Part shown: positions 26,915 through 34,799 of the stretch, one piece after another | Layout of the letters: the number at the start of each line of letters is the position of its first letter | How positions within the stretch are numbered: position 1 is the stretch's first letter | DNA from: Halomicrococcus gelatinilyticus | GTDB taxonomy: Archaea > Halobacteriota > Halobacteria > Halobacteriales > Haladaptataceae | NCBI GenBank assembly: GCA_024227995.1 | Contig: CP100465.1 | Span: forward strand, 2,480,001-2,544,000 | Direction of reading: 5' to 3' | Length of the DNA: 64,000 nucleotides | Made by a program: the position numbers and the translations under genes | Notes under the pieces: model-generated | Seen by the model: the letters and a program-made list of their open reading frames with translations, nothing else | Database searches by the model: none | Told to the model about the DNA's origin: nothing

Positions 26915-27448
26915 CTACTCCTCGCGGTCGAAGCGTTCGGCGGCGGACTCGAACGCGGCCTCGGCCTGCTCCTTGCTCCGTCGCCCTTCCGCCTCCGCGA
27001 GCGCCTCCGGGTCGGGGTTCACGTCGTCGTCGATGCGCGCCCACGAGTCGTGAATCTTCGCGTGACACCACCGGCAGAGGTACACCGTTATCTCGTGGGA
27101 GAGTTCCGCGTCCTCGTCCGACCGGAGTTCGCCGCTGTAGGAGAGGTGGTGCTCCTCGAGGAGCGGTCGCTCGTCGGAGTGGGCCATCCGGCGCTCCTCC
27201 AGGCCGCAGCGGACGCACTCGCGGTCGCGGTTCCGACAGCGGTAGTGGCGGCAGTCGGCCCAGTCAGCGTCCTCGGCGACCGGACACCGGTACTCGTCCT
27301 CGCGGCGTTCGCGTGCGAACTCGGGGTCGTGCTCGGCGTACTCGAAGGCGTACCGGCACCTGCCCTCGTCGGTGAGGTGGTCGCAGAGCCCGGCGTACTC
27401 GTAGGGGTCGTCGACGCCGACGGAGGTGCCCGACGGGGTCTTCTCCAT
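26915..27448 (-). CDS. HNH-like multi-cysteine zinc protein (DUF7097-like)
   Basis: A 177-residue protein with two cysteine-rich parts. The first has C22, C31, C55 and C66. The second, about 71-133, has CVRC (78-81), EEHH (98-101) and CRWCHAKIH (125-133), the spacing of an HNH nuclease with its structural zinc. A charged helical tail follows. The start at 27448 agrees with the minus-strand box AACTTTTGTG (27471-27480). Similar haloarchaeal proteins are named DUF7097, to my memory. Nuclease activity is inferred from the motif only. Confidence 0.7.
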   Translation of the reverse strand: MEKTPSGTSVGVDDPYEYAGLCDHLTDEGRCRYAFEYAEHDPEFARERREDEYRCPVAEDADWADCRHYRCRNRDRECVRCGLEERRMAHSDERPLLEEHHLSYSGELRSDEDAELSHEITVYLCRWCHAKIHDSWARIDDDVNPDPEALAEAEGRRSKEQAEAAFESAAERFDREE

Positions 27449-27509
27449 GCCCGAGTGCTCCGTGCGCCATCGCACAAAAGTTTTCCCTCCCCCGTGAGGA
27501 GGAGCGAAC

Positions 27510-27857
27510 GTGCGCGTCGAACACGAATCCGGCGGCGGGTCGCGGACGCTCGCGACCACCGTCGAGACGGCGGACTCGTTCCTCTCGCGAGCGCGCGGGC
27601 TGATGTTCCGGCGCTCGGTACCGGACGACTACGCGCTGGCGTTCCGGTTCGACGACGCCGGCGTCCGGGACGTCCACATGGTGTTCGTGCCGTTCCCGCT
27701 CGACGCCGTGTGGGCGGTCGACGGCGAGGTGACTCGCGTCGAGCGCCTGTCGGCGTGGACGGGACTGGCGAAGGCGCGGGCCGACGCACTGTTCGAGCTG
27801 CCGGCGGGGAGCGCCGACGACGTCGCGGTCGGGGATACCGTCCGGCTGGTCGGCTAG
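27510..27857 (+). CDS. DUF192 family protein
   Basis: A 115-residue protein with the DUF192 core: [48 protein letters not shown], and the C-terminal [19 protein letters not shown]. The fold is a small beta barrel and the function is unknown. The GTG start is preceded by a strong Shine-Dalgarno (GAGGAGG, about 7 nt away), unlike the leaderless genes around it. Its TAG stop shares a CTAG with the stop of nikR on the other strand. Confidence 0.88.
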   Translation: MRVEHESGGGSRTLATTVETADSFLSRARGLMFRRSVPDDYALAFRFDDAGVRDVHMVFVPFPLDAVWAVDGEVTRVERLSAWTGLAKARADALFELPAGSADDVAVGDTVRLVG

Positions 27858-28288
27858 CTCGACTCGACGTCGGCCAGCGGATCGAAGCTGTCCACCGGCG
27901 TCACCGAGTAGTCGATCGTGAGCGTGTTCTGGGTCGCGCGGATCTTCCCGACGAACGTCGAGATCTCCTCCAGCGACCCCTCGAGGACGAACAGCTCCAT
28001 GCAGTTGTGGTCGCCGACGTGGTTGTGGAAGTTCGACGCCACCAGCCCCTCGTGCTCGTGGCGCAGGTTCATCATCTTCTCCTCGACGTTCGTCGTCTCG
28101 TAGTCGAACAGGACGGTGACGACGCCCATCAGTTTGCGCCCTTCGAGTCGCCTGTCCTCGAACTCGCCGAGCAGGTTCCGCGCTGCCTCCCTGACGACCT
28201 CGCTGCGGCCGGTGTAGCCGTGGTCCTCGGAGAACTCGTCGATCCGTTCGAGCAACTCGTCTGGCATCGAGACGCTGACGACCGTCAT
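27854..28288 (-). CDS. nikR: Nickel-responsive regulator NikR
   Basis: A 144-residue repressor: N-terminal ribbon-helix-helix ([22 protein letters not shown]) and C-terminal ACT-like metal-binding domain. The residues equivalent to the E. coli high-affinity nickel site are present at H77, H88, H90 and C96, each shifted by one from H76, H87, H89 and C95. It should bind DNA when nickel is bound. TTATTA occurs twice 11 bp apart (28311 and 28322) in its own promoter. No nickel transporter is in this window. Confidence 0.9.
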   Translation of the reverse strand: MTVVSVSMPDELLERIDEFSEDHGYTGRSEVVREAARNLLGEFEDRRLEGRKLMGVVTVLFDYETTNVEEKMMNLRHEHEGLVASNFHNHVGDHNCMELFVLEGSLEEISTFVGKIRATQNTLTIDYSVTPVDSFDPLADVESS

Positions 28289-28309
28289 GTATTAACAGAA
28301 GGCGATTGA

Positions 28310-28328
28310 GTTATTAGAATCTTATTAT
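28310..28328 (-). promoter_or_regulatory. nikR promoter region
   Basis: AT-rich stretch with TTCTAATAAC on the minus strand about 27 nt upstream of the ATG at 28288 (TATA box), and TTATTA at 28311-28316 and 28322-28327, one helical turn apart, possibly a regulator site. Confidence 0.4.
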
Positions 28329-28364
28329 CAGCCGGGTGTCGAACCCGGTCGCGGCATCACCGCC

Positions 28365-29414
28365 CTATGCGAACTCGATGCGTTCGGCGTCCGGGTCGAC
28401 GGTGACCTCGCCGCCCAGCGGAACGGGGGCGACCGGCGCGGTGTGGCCGAAGTCGAGGTCGAAGACGATCGGCGCGTCGGGGTTGTACTCGCCGACGACC
28501 TCGGTGATGGTGTCGCGCTGGCGCTGGCGGTACGCTTCCCGCTCCTCGGGGTCGTTGTCGACCGCCATCGACCGCGCCTTCGCTCGGCCGACGAGGACGG
28601 CGTCGAACCGCTCCAGCAGGCCGCGCTCGCCCATCCCCATCAGCGCAAAGCGCACGTCCATCGCGGAGGGTACCTCCTCGGACGTCTCCAGCAGGAGGAC
28701 GCCGCCGTCGAGGGCGTCGGGGTCGGGCAGGTGGCGGCCGACGGAGAGTTGCAGGTCGAGGATGCTGACGCAGCCACCCCAGGTGCGGCCAGTGACGGTC
28801 TCGTCGCCGCCGCGCCACGTCCACCCCGGGTTCGGCTCCATCTCGCGGTGCTCGTCCAGCGTGTCGGGGTCGGCCCAGTCGAGGTCGTCGTCGGTGAACC
28901 GCTCTGCGGGTCGGAGTTCGCCCAGCGATTCCTCGAACATGGCGCGTTCGAGGTACTCGACGGTGTAGTCGTGCATCGACCCCTGCATGGCGAACTCGGT
29001 GAAGAGGGTGCCGCCGTAGAAGGAGACGACGCCCTGTTTGTAGAGTTCGTTCGCGAGATTCGTGTTGTCGCTGATCCCGTAGAACCGCGTCGGATTCTCC
29101 CGGAGGACGTCCGCGTCGAGGTGATCGAGGATGCGCACCTGGTCGAATCCGCCGAGGGTGGTGACGACGCCGCGAATCTCCGGGTCCGCGAACGCGTCCA
29201 TCACGTCCTGCGCGCGGGCCTCGGGGTGGTCGTACAGCCACTCGGCGCTCTTCCGTGCGGTCGGGAACTCGACCGGTTCGAGGCCGAACTCCCGGACCCG
29301 ATCCAGGCCGAGTTCGTACACGTGCGGGTACTCGTCTGCCCGGTTGGAGCCGGGGGAGACGATGGCTACCCTGTCGCCTTCTTCGAGGCTCGGCGGAACG
29401 ACGAACTCGCTCAT
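28365..29414 (-). CDS. S66 family peptidase (LD-carboxypeptidase / MccF-like)
   Basis: A 349-residue S66 serine peptidase. The nucleophile motif is RFYGISDNTNLANEL; the catalytic Glu lies in GGVLLLETSEE and the His in FDLDFGHTAPVAPVPLGG. Bacterial members cut L,D-bonds of murein peptides or detoxify microcin C-type acyl-sulfamoyl adenylates. Haloarchaea lack murein, so an MccF-like detoxification or peptide-recycling role is more plausible. The ATG at 29414 has a box (GGAAAGTTTC, minus strand) about 27 nt upstream; an in-frame upstream start is less likely. Confidence 0.88.
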   Translation of the reverse strand: MSEFVVPPSLEEGDRVAIVSPGSNRADEYPHVYELGLDRVREFGLEPVEFPTARKSAEWLYDHPEARAQDVMDAFADPEIRGVVTTLGGFDQVRILDHLDADVLRENPTRFYGISDNTNLANELYKQGVVSFYGGTLFTEFAMQGSMHDYTVEYLERAMFEESLGELRPAERFTDDDLDWADPDTLDEHREMEPNPGWTWRGGDETVTGRTWGGCVSILDLQLSVGRHLPDPDALDGGVLLLETSEEVPSAMDVRFALMGMGERGLLERFDAVLVGRAKARSMAVDNDPEEREAYRQRQRDTITEVVGEYNPDAPIVFDLDFGHTAPVAPVPLGGEVTVDPDAERIEFA

Positions 29415-29596
29415 GTGACCGGTATCGTCCAGTCGCCCGAAGAAACTTTCCGTCCGACAGAACGGTTCGTGCACGGCCTCCCGTCCGAACCGTGCCGGTC
29501 TAACGACCCGTTAACGCTCGCGTGCGCGGAGAAGAGCTTCTCTACCGCCGCGTTAACCGTGCCATAACAAAGACCCGTTCCGCCGACGCGGCTGGT

Positions 29597-29995
29597 ATGT
29601 CGAACAGTTCGGTGGGGGATCTCTGGACCGGGGAGAGGCGGGCGTCGCTCGCGCCGACCCGCGTCCAGTTGCTGGCCGTACTCGTCGCGGGGAAGACCCT
29701 CGACGCCGTCAGCACCGTCGTCGTGCTCAATCTCCGCGACGACGTCTACGAGTCGGTGTGGCTCACGAGGGAACTGATGCAGGCGTTCGGGCGGATTCCG
29801 GGGTCGTTCGTCACGCTCGTCATGGCCGTGGTGGGCGTCGCGGTGCTCGCCGAGAGCGGCCTCGCCATCGAGCGGGCCTTCCCCGACGGGTGGACGCCGG
29901 AGGGGTATCCGACGGCGTTCCGGACGACGACGTACCTCGCCGCCAGCGCCTGGTACGCGTACCTCGGCGTCCACAACTTCTCGCACCTGCTGTAG
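29597..29995 (+). CDS. Three- or four-helix membrane protein, unknown
   Basis: A 132-residue protein with hydrophobic segments at about 22-45, 73-90 and 112-130 and a short cytoplasmic start. No motif recognised. Its ATG is about 27 nt after an AT-rich element (CCATAACAAAG, 29563-29573), fitting a leaderless message. It converges with the CBS protein gene. Codon use is normal for the region. Confidence 0.7.
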   Translation: MSNSSVGDLWTGERRASLAPTRVQLLAVLVAGKTLDAVSTVVVLNLRDDVYESVWLTRELMQAFGRIPGSFVTLVMAVVGVAVLAESGLAIERAFPDGWTPEGYPTAFRTTTYLAASAWYAYLGVHNFSHLL

Positions 29996-30040
29996 AAGGG
30001 GTGGTTCGTCTCGCGCGGTCTCGCCACACGGACCGCAGTA

Positions 30041-30445
30041 TCAGGGGCTCGGCGTCTGGACGTGCGACAGGTAGGACGCCAGGTCCGTCGTCGTGATCAT
30101 GCCGATGACGCCCTCGGTGTCGTCGACGACCGGCATGTGGTGGAACCCGTGTTCCAGCATCTCGTCCGCGACGTCGCGGATGTCCGCCTGCGCCGTCGTC
30201 GTGATCACGTCGGTCGTCATGTAGCGGGCGACCGTCGTCTCGGCCTTCGGCTTGCTCTCGCAGACGATGGAGACGAAGTCCGTACTCGTCAGGATGCCCT
30301 CGAGTTCGTTGTCCTCGTCGACGACGACGAGCGACCCGATCTCGTTCTCCAGCATCGTCTCCGCCGCGTCCTCGACGAGCGTGTCGGGGGTGACGGTGTG
30401 GAGGCTAGACGACATGATCCGCGCCACAGTGATGTCCATGAGCAT
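30041..30445 (-). CDS. Two-CBS-domain protein
   Basis: A 134-residue stand-alone CBS pair: CBS1 about 5-62 (ARIMSSSLHTVTPDTLVEDAAETMLENEIGSLVVVDE) and CBS2 about 70-130 (VARYMTTDVITTTAQADIRDVADEMLEHGFHHMPVVDD). Such proteins bind AMP, ATP or SAM and modulate partner proteins. The start (MLMDIT; MDIT at 30439 is the alternative) agrees with the box TTCTTATGCC centred at 30466 on the minus strand. The partner is not evident. Confidence 0.87.
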   Translation of the reverse strand: MLMDITVARIMSSSLHTVTPDTLVEDAAETMLENEIGSLVVVDEDNELEGILTSTDFVSIVCESKPKAETTVARYMTTDVITTTAQADIRDVADEMLEHGFHHMPVVDDTEGVIGMITTTDLASYLSHVQTPSP

Positions 30446-30588
30446 TGGTAACGCCGCAACGGCATAAGAATTGTCGTGGTGGCGATAGCTCGACGAGCGC
30501 ACGCGGCGCTCCGTCCCGTCGTGCGGTTCGCGTCGGTCGCCGCCACGGGACGCAGCGACCGCTCGCGGACGCGTGGGAGTCGAAGAAG

Positions 30589-30673
30589 CGCCGAGGAGGA
30601 GATTTGAACTCCTGTGTCCTGACGGACAGTTGCTCTCGAAGCAACCGCCTTGGCCGGGCTAGGCTACCTCGGC
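30589..30673 (-). tRNA. tRNA-Ser (anticodon CGA)
   Basis: Acceptor arms GCCGAGG and CCTCGGC pair perfectly, with G as discriminator base, the serine identity element. Anticodon arm GTTGC-TTCGAGA-GCAAC gives anticodon CGA, decoding UCG. A long variable arm (TGTCC...GGACA) and the T arm AGGAG-TTCAAAT-CTCCT follow, as expected for a class II tRNA. CCA is not encoded. The box TCATAAAATGC at 30697-30707 on the minus strand is 24-34 nt upstream of the 5' end. Confidence 0.95.
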
Positions 30674-30740
30674 TCACCACAATATACCGCGGTCTGCATT
30701 TTATGAGTTTCGATTCGCGGAACTGAAACCCTGCTGACCA

Positions 30741-30750
30741 CCAAATTAAC
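30741..30750 (+). promoter_or_regulatory. TATA box of moxR
   Basis: CCAAATTAAC ends 25 nt before the ATG at 30776, consistent with leaderless transcription. Confidence 0.5.
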
Positions 30751-30775
30751 ATCACTGGCCGTCGCCGAATATTTC

Positions 30776-31726
30776 ATGGACGTTACAGACGCGAGCGAAC
30801 GGTCCGATTCGGTCCTCGACGCGGTCGGCACCGCCGTCATCGCCGACCGCGAGTTCCTCGAGACGGTCCTCCTCGGCATCATGGCGCAGGGACACGTCCT
30901 GCTGGAGGACGTCCCCGGCACCGGCAAGACCCTCACTGCGCGGAGCTTCGCCGCCGCGCTCGGCCTCTCGTTCAGTCGCGTGCAGTTCACGCCCGACCTC
31001 CTCCCCGCGGACGTGACCGGAACCCACGTGTTCAACGAGCAGGACCGCGAGTTCGAGTTCAGCGAGGGCCCCATCTTCGCCAACGTCGTCCTCGCCGACG
31101 AGATCAACCGCGCACCGCCGAAGACCCAGGCCGCCCTCCTGGAGGCGATGGAGGAGCGGCAAGTCACCGTCGACGGCGACACCCACCCGCTGCCCGAACC
31201 GTTCTTCGTCATCGCCACGCAGAATCCCGTCGAGCAGGAGGGGACCTTCCCGCTGCCGGAGGCGCAGGTCGACCGCTTCGCCGTCAAGACGAGCCTCGGA
31301 TACCCCGCGGAGGACGGCGAGGTCGAACTGCTGCGCCGCCGCGCCGACCGCCACAGCCAGAGCCCCTCCGCCGACGAGGTCCTCGACGCCGAGTCGGTCC
31401 GGGAACTCCAGGACGTCCCCGAGACGGTCCGCGTCGAGGAGGACCTCCTCTCGTACATGGTCGCCGTCGCCCGCGAGACGCGCGAGGACCGCCGCGTCGA
31501 GGTCGGCGTCTCGCCCCGGGGCACCCAGCGCCTCTTCGAGGCCGCCCGGACCCGCGCCGCGATGGTCGGCCGCGAGTACGTCACCCCCGACGACGTCAAG
31601 CGCGTCGCCTACCCCGTGCTCTCCCACCGCGTCGTCCTCACGCCGGACGCGAAGGTGAACAACGTGAACAAAGACGAGGTCGTCGAGACGGTGCTGGACA
31701 GCGTCCCCGTTCCCACCGTCGAGTGA
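30776..31726 (+). CDS. MoxR family AAA+ ATPase
   Basis: A 316-residue AAA+ protein: Walker A EDVPGTGKT (44-52), Walker B NVVLADEINRAPPKTQAALLEAMEE, sensor 1 FFVIATQNPVEQEGTFPLPEAQ, and the C-terminal lid. MoxR ATPases act as chaperones that mature protein complexes, typically encoded beside DUF58 and transglutaminase or von Willebrand proteins. Here the DUF58 operon is 1.2 kb away on the opposite strand, separated by a methyltransferase gene, so the functional unit appears split. Confidence 0.93.
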   Translation: MDVTDASERSDSVLDAVGTAVIADREFLETVLLGIMAQGHVLLEDVPGTGKTLTARSFAAALGLSFSRVQFTPDLLPADVTGTHVFNEQDREFEFSEGPIFANVVLADEINRAPPKTQAALLEAMEERQVTVDGDTHPLPEPFFVIATQNPVEQEGTFPLPEAQVDRFAVKTSLGYPAEDGEVELLRRRADRHSQSPSADEVLDAESVRELQDVPETVRVEEDLLSYMVAVARETREDRRVEVGVSPRGTQRLFEAARTRAAMVGREYVTPDDVKRVAYPVLSHRVVLTPDAKVNNVNKDEVVETVLDSVPVPTVE

Positions 31727-31763
31727 CGGACCTGCGGACCGGTTGACGGACCTGCGGACCGGT
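31724..31763. repeat. Perfect 20-bp tandem duplication at the moxR stop
   Basis: TGACGGACCTGCGGACCGGT occurs twice in direct succession (31724-31743, 31744-31763). The first copy contains the TGA stop of moxR. The intergenic region after it is only 11 bp. Confidence 0.8.
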
Positions 31764-31774
31764 TCTTACCGTAC

Positions 31775-32419
31775 TTACGCACGCGCGATGAGCCATATCC
31801 ACCCGTCGGCGTCCTCCGGCGACCCGTCTCCGTCCACCGACCCGACGGTGAACCCCGCTTTCTCGACCAGCCCCCGAAGCTCTGCCGGCCGGTAGAGCGT
31901 GAACTGCCGCTCGTCGCCGTCGTACGTGCCACCCCTCCGCTCGCCCTCGCCGCGCTTGACCGAGAGGGCGAGGACGCCGCCAGGCCGCAGCGTCCGGTGG
32001 AACGCCGCGAGCGCGTCCGGGGCGTCCTCGCGCGGGACGTGCAGGAAGGAGGCGCAGGCCCACAGGCCGTCGAGGGCGTCGTCGCCGATTCCGGGGCTGC
32101 GCATGTCCATCCGCGCGAACGCGGCGGTCGGGGCCTCCTCGCGCGCCGCCCGGAGGAAGGCGGGCGTGAGGTCGACGCCGAGGACGTCGTGACCGCGCTC
32201 GGCGAACGTCGCCGACTCCCAGCCCGGGCCGCAGCCGACGTCCGCGACCCACCCCGGTTCGTGGTCGGTCGCGTCCGCCACCTCGTCGAGGAACCGTTCG
32301 ACGAGGTCGGCGACCGGCGAGCGGTCGTCGTGGCGCTCGCGGTACTCGTCGGCCACCGACTGGTAGGTGGCGATGGTGTCGTCGTCCGTCACGTTCCCGA
32401 CTCTCTCGCGGGGGTTCAT
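31775..32419 (-). CDS. Class I SAM-dependent methyltransferase
   Basis: A 214-residue protein with the Rossmann-fold methyltransferase motifs: VADVGCGPGWESATFAERGHDVLGVDLTP (motif I and post I), FARMDMRSPGIGDDALDGLWACASFLHV (motifs II and III) and LRPGGVLALSVKRGEGER. Substrate unknown; the UbiE/small-molecule branch is most likely. It is convergent with moxR and ends 25 bp before the DUF58-associated membrane protein gene, on the same strand as that operon, so it may be read through from it. Confidence 0.87.
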   Translation of the reverse strand: MNPRERVGNVTDDDTIATYQSVADEYRERHDDRSPVADLVERFLDEVADATDHEPGWVADVGCGPGWESATFAERGHDVLGVDLTPAFLRAAREEAPTAAFARMDMRSPGIGDDALDGLWACASFLHVPREDAPDALAAFHRTLRPGGVLALSVKRGEGERRGGTYDGDERQFTLYRPAELRGLVEKAGFTVGSVDGDGSPEDADGWIWLIARA

Positions 32420-32443
32420 TACGTTTTGCGACGGGAAAGGCGG

Positions 32444-32950
32444 TCAGTTCCGCAGCGCCGAGGTCAGCGCGACGGCGGCGACGAGCAGGAAGACGAGCGC
32501 GGTCATCGGCTGGTTGCCGGTGCCGGCGAGGTAGATGCCGTAGCCGACGCCGGCGGCCGCAACCGCGACGATGGTGCTCGCGGCGGCGTGGGCCAACTCC
32601 AGCCGTTCGGTGTGGGCCTCGCGGCCGAGTTGCTCGCCGACGTTGATGGCCTGCTCGCCGAAGTCCCACATCAGCACCGTGGCGACGGTTCCGGGCAGCA
32701 GTAGCTCCGGCGGGGCGGCGTTCAGGCCGCCGAAGAGGACGCCCACCAGGGCGACGAAGCTACCGACGGTGACCAGCCGCCGCGACCCGAGGGCGACGCC
32801 GCCACCGACGAGAAGGACGCCCGCGACGGCAGCGAGGCCGCCGTTCGTGCTCGCGAGCGCGGTGGCACCGACGGCGACCGACCCCGCGACGACGGCGAGC
32901 AACTGGCTCGTGCGGGCGGGCGACCGGTCGACGCCCTCCGCCGTCGTCAC
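32444..32950 (-). CDS. Membrane protein of the DUF58 operon (DUF7519-like)
   Basis: A 168-residue membrane protein with about six short hydrophobic segments from residue 12 to the end. GTG at 32950 overlaps the stop of the DUF58 gene (GTGA), the mark of translational coupling. In other haloarchaea a DUF7519 protein follows DUF58 in this position, to my memory. Function unknown. Confidence 0.75.
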   Translation of the reverse strand: MTTAEGVDRSPARTSQLLAVVAGSVAVGATALASTNGGLAAVAGVLLVGGGVALGSRRLVTVGSFVALVGVLFGGLNAAPPELLLPGTVATVLMWDFGEQAINVGEQLGREAHTERLELAHAAASTIVAVAAAGVGYGIYLAGTGNQPMTALVFLLVAAVALTSALRN

Positions 32951-34218
32951 GAGCGCCACCTCCGGTCGGCGTGGGTCAGGGCGACGCCGAGGTGGTCGTC
33001 GGTGTCCCAGTCGACGGCCCTGACGCCGCCGGCGCGGAGCGACCGCAGGTGGCGGACGCGCTCGGCCCTCGCGAGGCGGGTGCCGGGCGTGTCGTCGACG
33101 GTCGGGTCGGGACTGACGACGGTGACGGCGTGCCCCGCGGCGTCGAGGCGGCGCGCGACCTCGGGCGCGTAGCCGTCGCAGAGCGGCGAGAAGAACACCA
33201 CCTGCGCGTTCGCCGGCAGCCGCCGGCGGAGCCACCGCATCGTCACCGTCGAGTAGAACGGGTCCTCGGGCGGCGTGCGCGACAGCGACTCGTGGTGGGC
33301 GAGGAACTCGCGCGCCTGCGCCCGGTGCTGGTTGCCCGCGCCCGGCGCGAGCCAGCCGTTCTCGGGCGCGAGGGTGGCGACGCCGACGCGGTCGCCGCTG
33401 TCAAGCAGCGCCGCGAACGTCTTGCCGGCCGCCCGGACCGAGTGCTCGACGGCGCTCGGCTCGTCGGGCGAGGCGGCGACGTACGCCTGCTCGCGGGCGT
33501 CGACCAGGAGGACGACCGTCGCGACCCGCTCCTGGCGGAACTGGACGGTCGTCAGTTCGCCGGTCTTCGCGCGGCGGTTCCAGTCGATGCGACTCATCGG
33601 GTCGCCGGGTCGGTACTCGCGGGTGGCGTAGAACTCCACGCCGGCACCGCCCTCGCCGGTCGTCACCCGGCCCGTGTGCCGGGTGGTCTGCTCGCGCAGC
33701 GGCACCTCCTCCGCGGTGGCCGACAGCTCCGGCGTGCACGCGAGGGTCGTGTCGTTCTTCACGTCGAACTCGCGTTCGACGGCGCCGCTGAAGTCGCGCG
33801 CGACGACCGTCGCCGGGTCGAAGCGGTGTTCGCCGCGGACCGCCTCGACGGTGTAGGCGAACGCGGCCTCCTTGCCCGGCCGGAGCGCGGTGCCGAGGCG
33901 CGCCGAACCGTCGGTCACCCTTAGCCCCTCGGGGACGCCGTCGACGACCCGAAGGTCCGGCAGCGTCGCGTCGCCGTCGTTCGTGACCGTCACTTCGACG
34001 CGTACCTCGTCGCCGGGGGCGGGGTCGGCGTCGTCGACCGATCGCGACACCGACACGGCGGTCGACGGCGGCGTTCCGCTGCGGGCGTACGCGGCGAACG
34101 CGACGCCGACGACGCCGACGAGGAGGGTGACCGGGCTGCCGGCGACGACGCCCACCCCGCCGGCCAGCAGCGCCACCGCGCTGACGCCCGTCCAGCGCTT
34201 CGTCTCCCGTACCGTCAT
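32947..34218 (-). CDS. DUF58 domain protein
   Basis: A 423-residue protein: two N-terminal hydrophobic segments (12-45), a CARDB/DUF11-like beta domain (about 55-130, with VTVTNDGDATLPDLRVVDGVPEGL), then the DUF58 core YRPGDPMSRIDWNRRAKTGELTTVQFRQER and a von Willebrand-like half (VVLLVDARE, VVFFSPLCDG). DUF58 proteins work with MoxR ATPases, probably in assembly of membrane or surface complexes. ATG overlaps the DUF7269 stop (4 bp). Confidence 0.9.
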   Translation of the reverse strand: MTVRETKRWTGVSAVALLAGGVGVVAGSPVTLLVGVVGVAFAAYARSGTPPSTAVSVSRSVDDADPAPGDEVRVEVTVTNDGDATLPDLRVVDGVPEGLRVTDGSARLGTALRPGKEAAFAYTVEAVRGEHRFDPATVVARDFSGAVEREFDVKNDTTLACTPELSATAEEVPLREQTTRHTGRVTTGEGGAGVEFYATREYRPGDPMSRIDWNRRAKTGELTTVQFRQERVATVVLLVDAREQAYVAASPDEPSAVEHSVRAAGKTFAALLDSGDRVGVATLAPENGWLAPGAGNQHRAQAREFLAHHESLSRTPPEDPFYSTVTMRWLRRRLPANAQVVFFSPLCDGYAPEVARRLDAAGHAVTVVSPDPTVDDTPGTRLARAERVRHLRSLRAGGVRAVDWDTDDHLGVALTHADRRWRS

Positions 34219-34799
34219 CGTTCCCCCTCCACGTAGCGCACGACGGCGTCGGCCGTCCGCCGGGCGCGTCGCTCGAACCGCGTCTCACCGCCGAGCGACT
34301 GGCGAAGCCACGCGCTCCACGACCGACGGGGCGGGTTCGGTCCGCCGACGAAGGCGGCCGCGTAGGGGTCGTCCGTCCACTCGCCCGTCTCCAGTCGGGC
34401 CTCGGCCTCCTCCGGCGAACACCCCTCCTGCTGGACGATGGCGTCGGCGACGGCCGATTCGAGCTCGTTCTGGAGCTGCTTTCGCGACCTGAACCGTTCC
34501 TCCCGACTGCCGACCCGCACGCTCCGGAGTCGCTCGTCGAACCCCTCGCCGGGCGTCGGTGCCGGGACGGCGGTCTCGGGGTCGTCCGTCTCGGCCTGGT
34601 CGACGTCGCTCCTGCGGCGCTCCTGGACGACACGGAGTCCCTGTACCGCCGCCAGCAGTCCGACCAGCTTGACGAACGTGTAGTTCGTGTCCACCAGCCC
34701 GGCGAGTTCTGGTGCGAACAGCGTCGCGAGCCCGCCGGCGACGGCCAGCAGGCCGAGGAGCGTGAGCAGCGGGCGGTCGGTGCCGAGCCGGTCGCTCAC
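34215..34799 (-). CDS. DUF7269-like membrane protein
   Basis: A 194-residue protein with two N-terminal hydrophobic segments (11-28 and 42-56) and a long, charged, helical cytoplasmic part. It overlaps both neighbours by 4 bp, so it belongs to the DUF4129-DUF7269-DUF58-membrane protein operon. The family name is from memory of the same gene order in other haloarchaea. No catalytic motif. Confidence 0.75.
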   Translation of the reverse strand: MSDRLGTDRPLLTLLGLLAVAGGLATLFAPELAGLVDTNYTFVKLVGLLAAVQGLRVVQERRRSDVDQAETDDPETAVPAPTPGEGFDERLRSVRVGSREERFRSRKQLQNELESAVADAIVQQEGCSPEEAEARLETGEWTDDPYAAAFVGGPNPPRRSWSAWLRQSLGGETRFERRARRTADAVVRYVEGER

